In this document: piece by piece, positions 5,390-7,286 of the stretch | Numbering within the stretch: the stretch's first letter is position 1 | Layout: the number at the start of each line of letters is the position of its first letter | Origin: CAZESH01 sp964514665 | GTDB taxonomy: Bacteria; Bacillota; Bacilli; Paenibacillales; KCTC-25726 | Length of the DNA stretch: 7,286 nucleotides | Reading direction: 5' to 3' | NCBI GenBank assembly: GCA_964514665.1 | Contig: CAZESH010000228.1 | Location: forward strand, 1-7,286 | Program-made: the position numbers and the translations under genes | The notes under the pieces: generated by a model | The model's input: the letters and a program-made list of their open reading frames with translations, nothing else | What the model was told of the DNA's origin: nothing | The model's database searches: none

Positions 5390-7141
5390 ATGTTTAATCG
5401 TGAACACTTTCCTATTCATCAAGAAATGCATATTCTCCCTGCTCATTGTACAATTACAGAAATCGTTGCATACCTGAGGAATGGAGAGACCGTTTGTATC
5501 CCATTAGATACCGGGGCTTTCTTATTTACATCGGACGATCTCTGGATGTTCGAGCAGCAGCAGGGTACTGTCGTCGAATTCGGGATCGGCAAAAAGCATC
5601 TTGTATCCGCCATTCTCCCGTATTCCGATCATCATGGCGAGGTGTCCTGTTACGAACAATTGCCGCAGCTTTCTTCGACGACCCAGCGGCCCGTCGTCTT
5701 CCGGAAAGCGGACGGTACAATGGCCGGTTACAGTTATTTGGCCGAAATCCTGAAATTCGTCTATAAAGAACAACAACGATTTTCTTCCTATTTTTTCACT
5801 TTGGCTGAAACGGTACAGGACGCCGTGACTGTTGTCGATCAGAACGGAACGGTGATTTGCTGGAATGAAATCGCCGAAAAGACATACGGGATTCCAAAGA
5901 AGGAGATACTGGGAAGAAGAATTGGAGAGCATTTTAAACCGGAAGCGCTCATGGTTCTCAAGATGCTTGATGAGAACAGGATGATCCGCAATACGTATCA
6001 TCGGCCTCGGGCAGGCAATCACGTCCTTATTAACGCCTCCCCTATCGTTGATGCAGGCGGCTGCATCATCGGAGGGATTGCAACAGAACAGGACATTACC
6101 CAATTGGTGCGTCTGAATGAGGAATTATCCTCTACCCATGACGGAAGATTCGATGATGGTTCAAACCACGGGGATCCCTTCTCCTTTATGAAGGGAAAAG
6201 GGAAATTAATCAGCAACGCGATTGAACTCGCCAAGAAGGTAGCCAGTACAGAAAATCCTTTATTGCTTACCGGGGAAGAAGGGGTTGGCAAAGAACAGCT
6301 TGCCAGAGTGATTCATCAGGCCAGTCCGCGCGCAGCGAAGCCGTTCCTTACGGTACATTGCGGCTACATTCCGGCCGGGTTGCTGGAAACGGAGCTGTTC
6401 GGTTTCCAGGGAGGCACTTTCTCCGGAAATGAAGTCTGGAATGCCGGCAAGCTGGAAATGGCCGATCAGGGAACTTTGTTTTTAAAAAACATCGATTGTC
6501 TTCCCTTAGACATTCAAGCCAAGCTTTTGCAATATCTCCACCAGCATTCCATTACTCGGTCGGGCGCAACGGATCCGATTCCCGTACGTACGCGCATTAT
6601 CGCAACTACAACCCGGAATTTGCAAATAATGGTGGAACAACAGTTGTTCAGGGCCGACCTGTATTATGCTATCAATGTCATCTCCATTGCGCTGCCTTCG
6701 CTTCGCGACCGCAAAGAAGATATCCCTTTGCTGGTTCAAGCCTTTGTGAGGCAGTTCGCATTAAAGTATCAAAAGCCGATCCCGCAGCTGGATACCGAAG
6801 TTATCCTGGCCTTCTCCAAATATGAATGGCCCGGCAATATAAATGAATTGATGAGCGTCGTTGAAAGATGCCTTATTCTGAGCGAGGATGAACGGATTAC
6901 AATGGCCCACCTCCCTCCGCATTTGCAGAAGGAACAGCCGAAGCTTGCGGAATATGTAGCAAATCAGCCTGATCTGCATTTAAAAATGTTCCATTCGCAG
7001 AATTCGGAAGAGGAAGAAAAATCTTTGATTAAAGCGGCTTTGAACAAATCATCCGGCAATAAAAGCACAGCCGCCAAGCTCCTGGGAATTTCCCGAGGCA
7101 CACTCTATAATAAGATGAAACAATTGAAGATTGAATCATGA
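5390..7141 (+). CDS. PAS-AAA+-Fis regulator of the sigma-54 activator type with a degenerate ATPase domain
   Basis: A 583-residue cytoplasmic DNA-binding regulator. Residues 1-130 form an unassigned input domain with faint CBS-like features. A PAS domain spans about 136-240 (VQDAVTVVDQNGTVICWNE, then ASPIVD and EQDIT), an NtrC-type AAA+ domain about 268-500, and a Fis-type helix-turn-helix about 541-583 (GNKSTAAKLLGISRGTLYNK). Walker A (GEEGVGKE, 295-302) is normal. The rest of the catalytic set is not: the GAFTGA loop is GTFSGN (342-347), Walker B acids are Lys366-Asn367 in GTLFLKNI, the glutamate-switch Asn is His323, the sensor I Asn is Thr408, the second arginine finger is Ala427 in FRADLYYAINV (Arg421 kept), and the sensor II Arg is Asn485 in PGNINEL. 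The frame is unbroken, so this is divergence, not decay by frameshift. It faces the liv operon and may control it with sigma-A RNA polymerase, as TyrR does elsewhere. The architecture is sure; target and ligand are inferred. Confidence 0.9.
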   Translation: MFNREHFPIHQEMHILPAHCTITEIVAYLRNGETVCIPLDTGAFLFTSDDLWMFEQQQGTVVEFGIGKKHLVSAILPYSDHHGEVSCYEQLPQLSSTTQRPVVFRKADGTMAGYSYLAEILKFVYKEQQRFSSYFFTLAETVQDAVTVVDQNGTVICWNEIAEKTYGIPKKEILGRRIGEHFKPEALMVLKMLDENRMIRNTYHRPRAGNHVLINASPIVDAGGCIIGGIATEQDITQLVRLNEELSSTHDGRFDDGSNHGDPFSFMKGKGKLISNAIELAKKVASTENPLLLTGEEGVGKEQLARVIHQASPRAAKPFLTVHCGYIPAGLLETELFGFQGGTFSGNEVWNAGKLEMADQGTLFLKNIDCLPLDIQAKLLQYLHQHSITRSGATDPIPVRTRIIATTTRNLQIMVEQQLFRADLYYAINVISIALPSLRDRKEDIPLLVQAFVRQFALKYQKPIPQLDTEVILAFSKYEWPGNINELMSVVERCLILSEDERITMAHLPPHLQKEQPKLAEYVANQPDLHLKMFHSQNSEEEEKSLIKAALNKSSGNKSTAAKLLGISRGTLYNKMKQLKIES

Positions 7142-7286
7142 AGCGGGAAGCATGTCTTCGAGAGCATGTCCTTATATAAAAGGACATGTCAGCCTGTAAA
7201 CAAAGTTTGTTTTACGTTCCGGATTATATTCCAGACGTTCGAAAGAGGGATTTCTATTCCCTAGATCGACTGCTTTTCGGCAAGGA
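7142..7286. other. Downstream flank without a convincing gene
   Basis: GCATGTC occurs at 7150-7156 and 7164-7170, and inverted within the hairpin at 7182-7188. AGGGA-N7-TCCCT is at 7246-7262. A minus-strand frame runs in from the right edge and stops at 7174-7172 (37 codons, ending RLTCPFI). It could be the tail of a neighbouring convergent gene or chance; I do not recognise it. Confidence 0.3.
7165..7188. repeat. 9-bp hairpin after the regulator gene
   Basis: CATGTCCTT (7165-7173) and AAGGACATG (7180-7188) are exact reverse complements around a 6-nt loop, 24 nt after the regulator stop. No T-run follows directly on either strand, but a second small dyad, AAACAAA-G-TTTGTTT (7198-7212), comes just after on the plus strand. 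Together they may end the regulator transcript, though this is not a canonical terminator. Confidence 0.45.

Noticed and set aside
5522..6103. 193-codon antisense frame within the regulator
   Set aside because: It is a shadow of the regulator gene, with no ribosome binding site or recognisable domain, and the opposite strand is a clear conserved protein.

Overview
The window looks like chromosome from a Gram-positive bacterium of the class Bacilli, perhaps a relative of Paenibacillaceae or Alicyclobacillaceae. The evidence is AGGAGG-type ribosome binding sites, use of TTG as a start, moderate G+C in genes with very A+T-rich intergenic DNA, and a lipoprotein-anchored binding protein. The genus is a guess. 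I saw no RNA gene, CRISPR array or complete mobile element.

Minus strand, right to left (5038 down to 1): a complete branched-chain amino acid (LIV/HAAT family) ABC importer operon in the order livK (lipoprotein binding protein), livH and livM (permeases), livG and livF (ATPases). A sixth gene follows that is cut by the window edge. It is the first 116 codons of an EamA/DMT-family membrane transporter, and its ATG overlaps the livF stop codon (TGATG). The genes are tightly packed: livG/livF overlap by 4 nt (TTGA), livF/eamA by 1 nt, and livH/livM are 3 nt apart. The only real gap inside the operon is the 73 nt between livK and livH, which holds a perfect 10-bp hairpin. That hairpin probably lets binding protein be made in excess over the membrane subunits.

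Bases 5039-5389 are a gene-free, A+T-rich divergent control region. It holds a tandem 12-bp repeat over a candidate livK -35 box, several short inverted repeats, and an ACAATC-N5-GATTGT dyad in front of the regulator. I found no -24/-12 (sigma-54) promoter in it on either strand.

Plus strand (5390-7141): a divergent regulator with the layout of a sigma-54 enhancer-binding protein: unassigned N-terminal domain, PAS, AAA+, Fis-type helix-turn-helix. This is the most interesting item. Its AAA+ domain is intact in length and its Walker A is normal, but nearly every other catalytic position has changed: Walker B Asp-Glu is Lys-Asn, GAFTGA is GTFSGN, and the glutamate-switch Asn, sensor I Asn, one arginine finger and the sensor II Arg are all replaced. 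It therefore looks like a pseudo-ATPase that may bind nucleotide and DNA without driving sigma-54 open-complex formation, which fits the absence of a sigma-54 promoter nearby. The simplest reading is a local, ligand-sensing regulator of the divergent amino acid transport operon, but that link rests on position only.

Bases 7142-7286 hold no convincing gene. They contain repeated GCATGTC motifs, a 9-bp hairpin and a short run-off reading frame on the minus strand.
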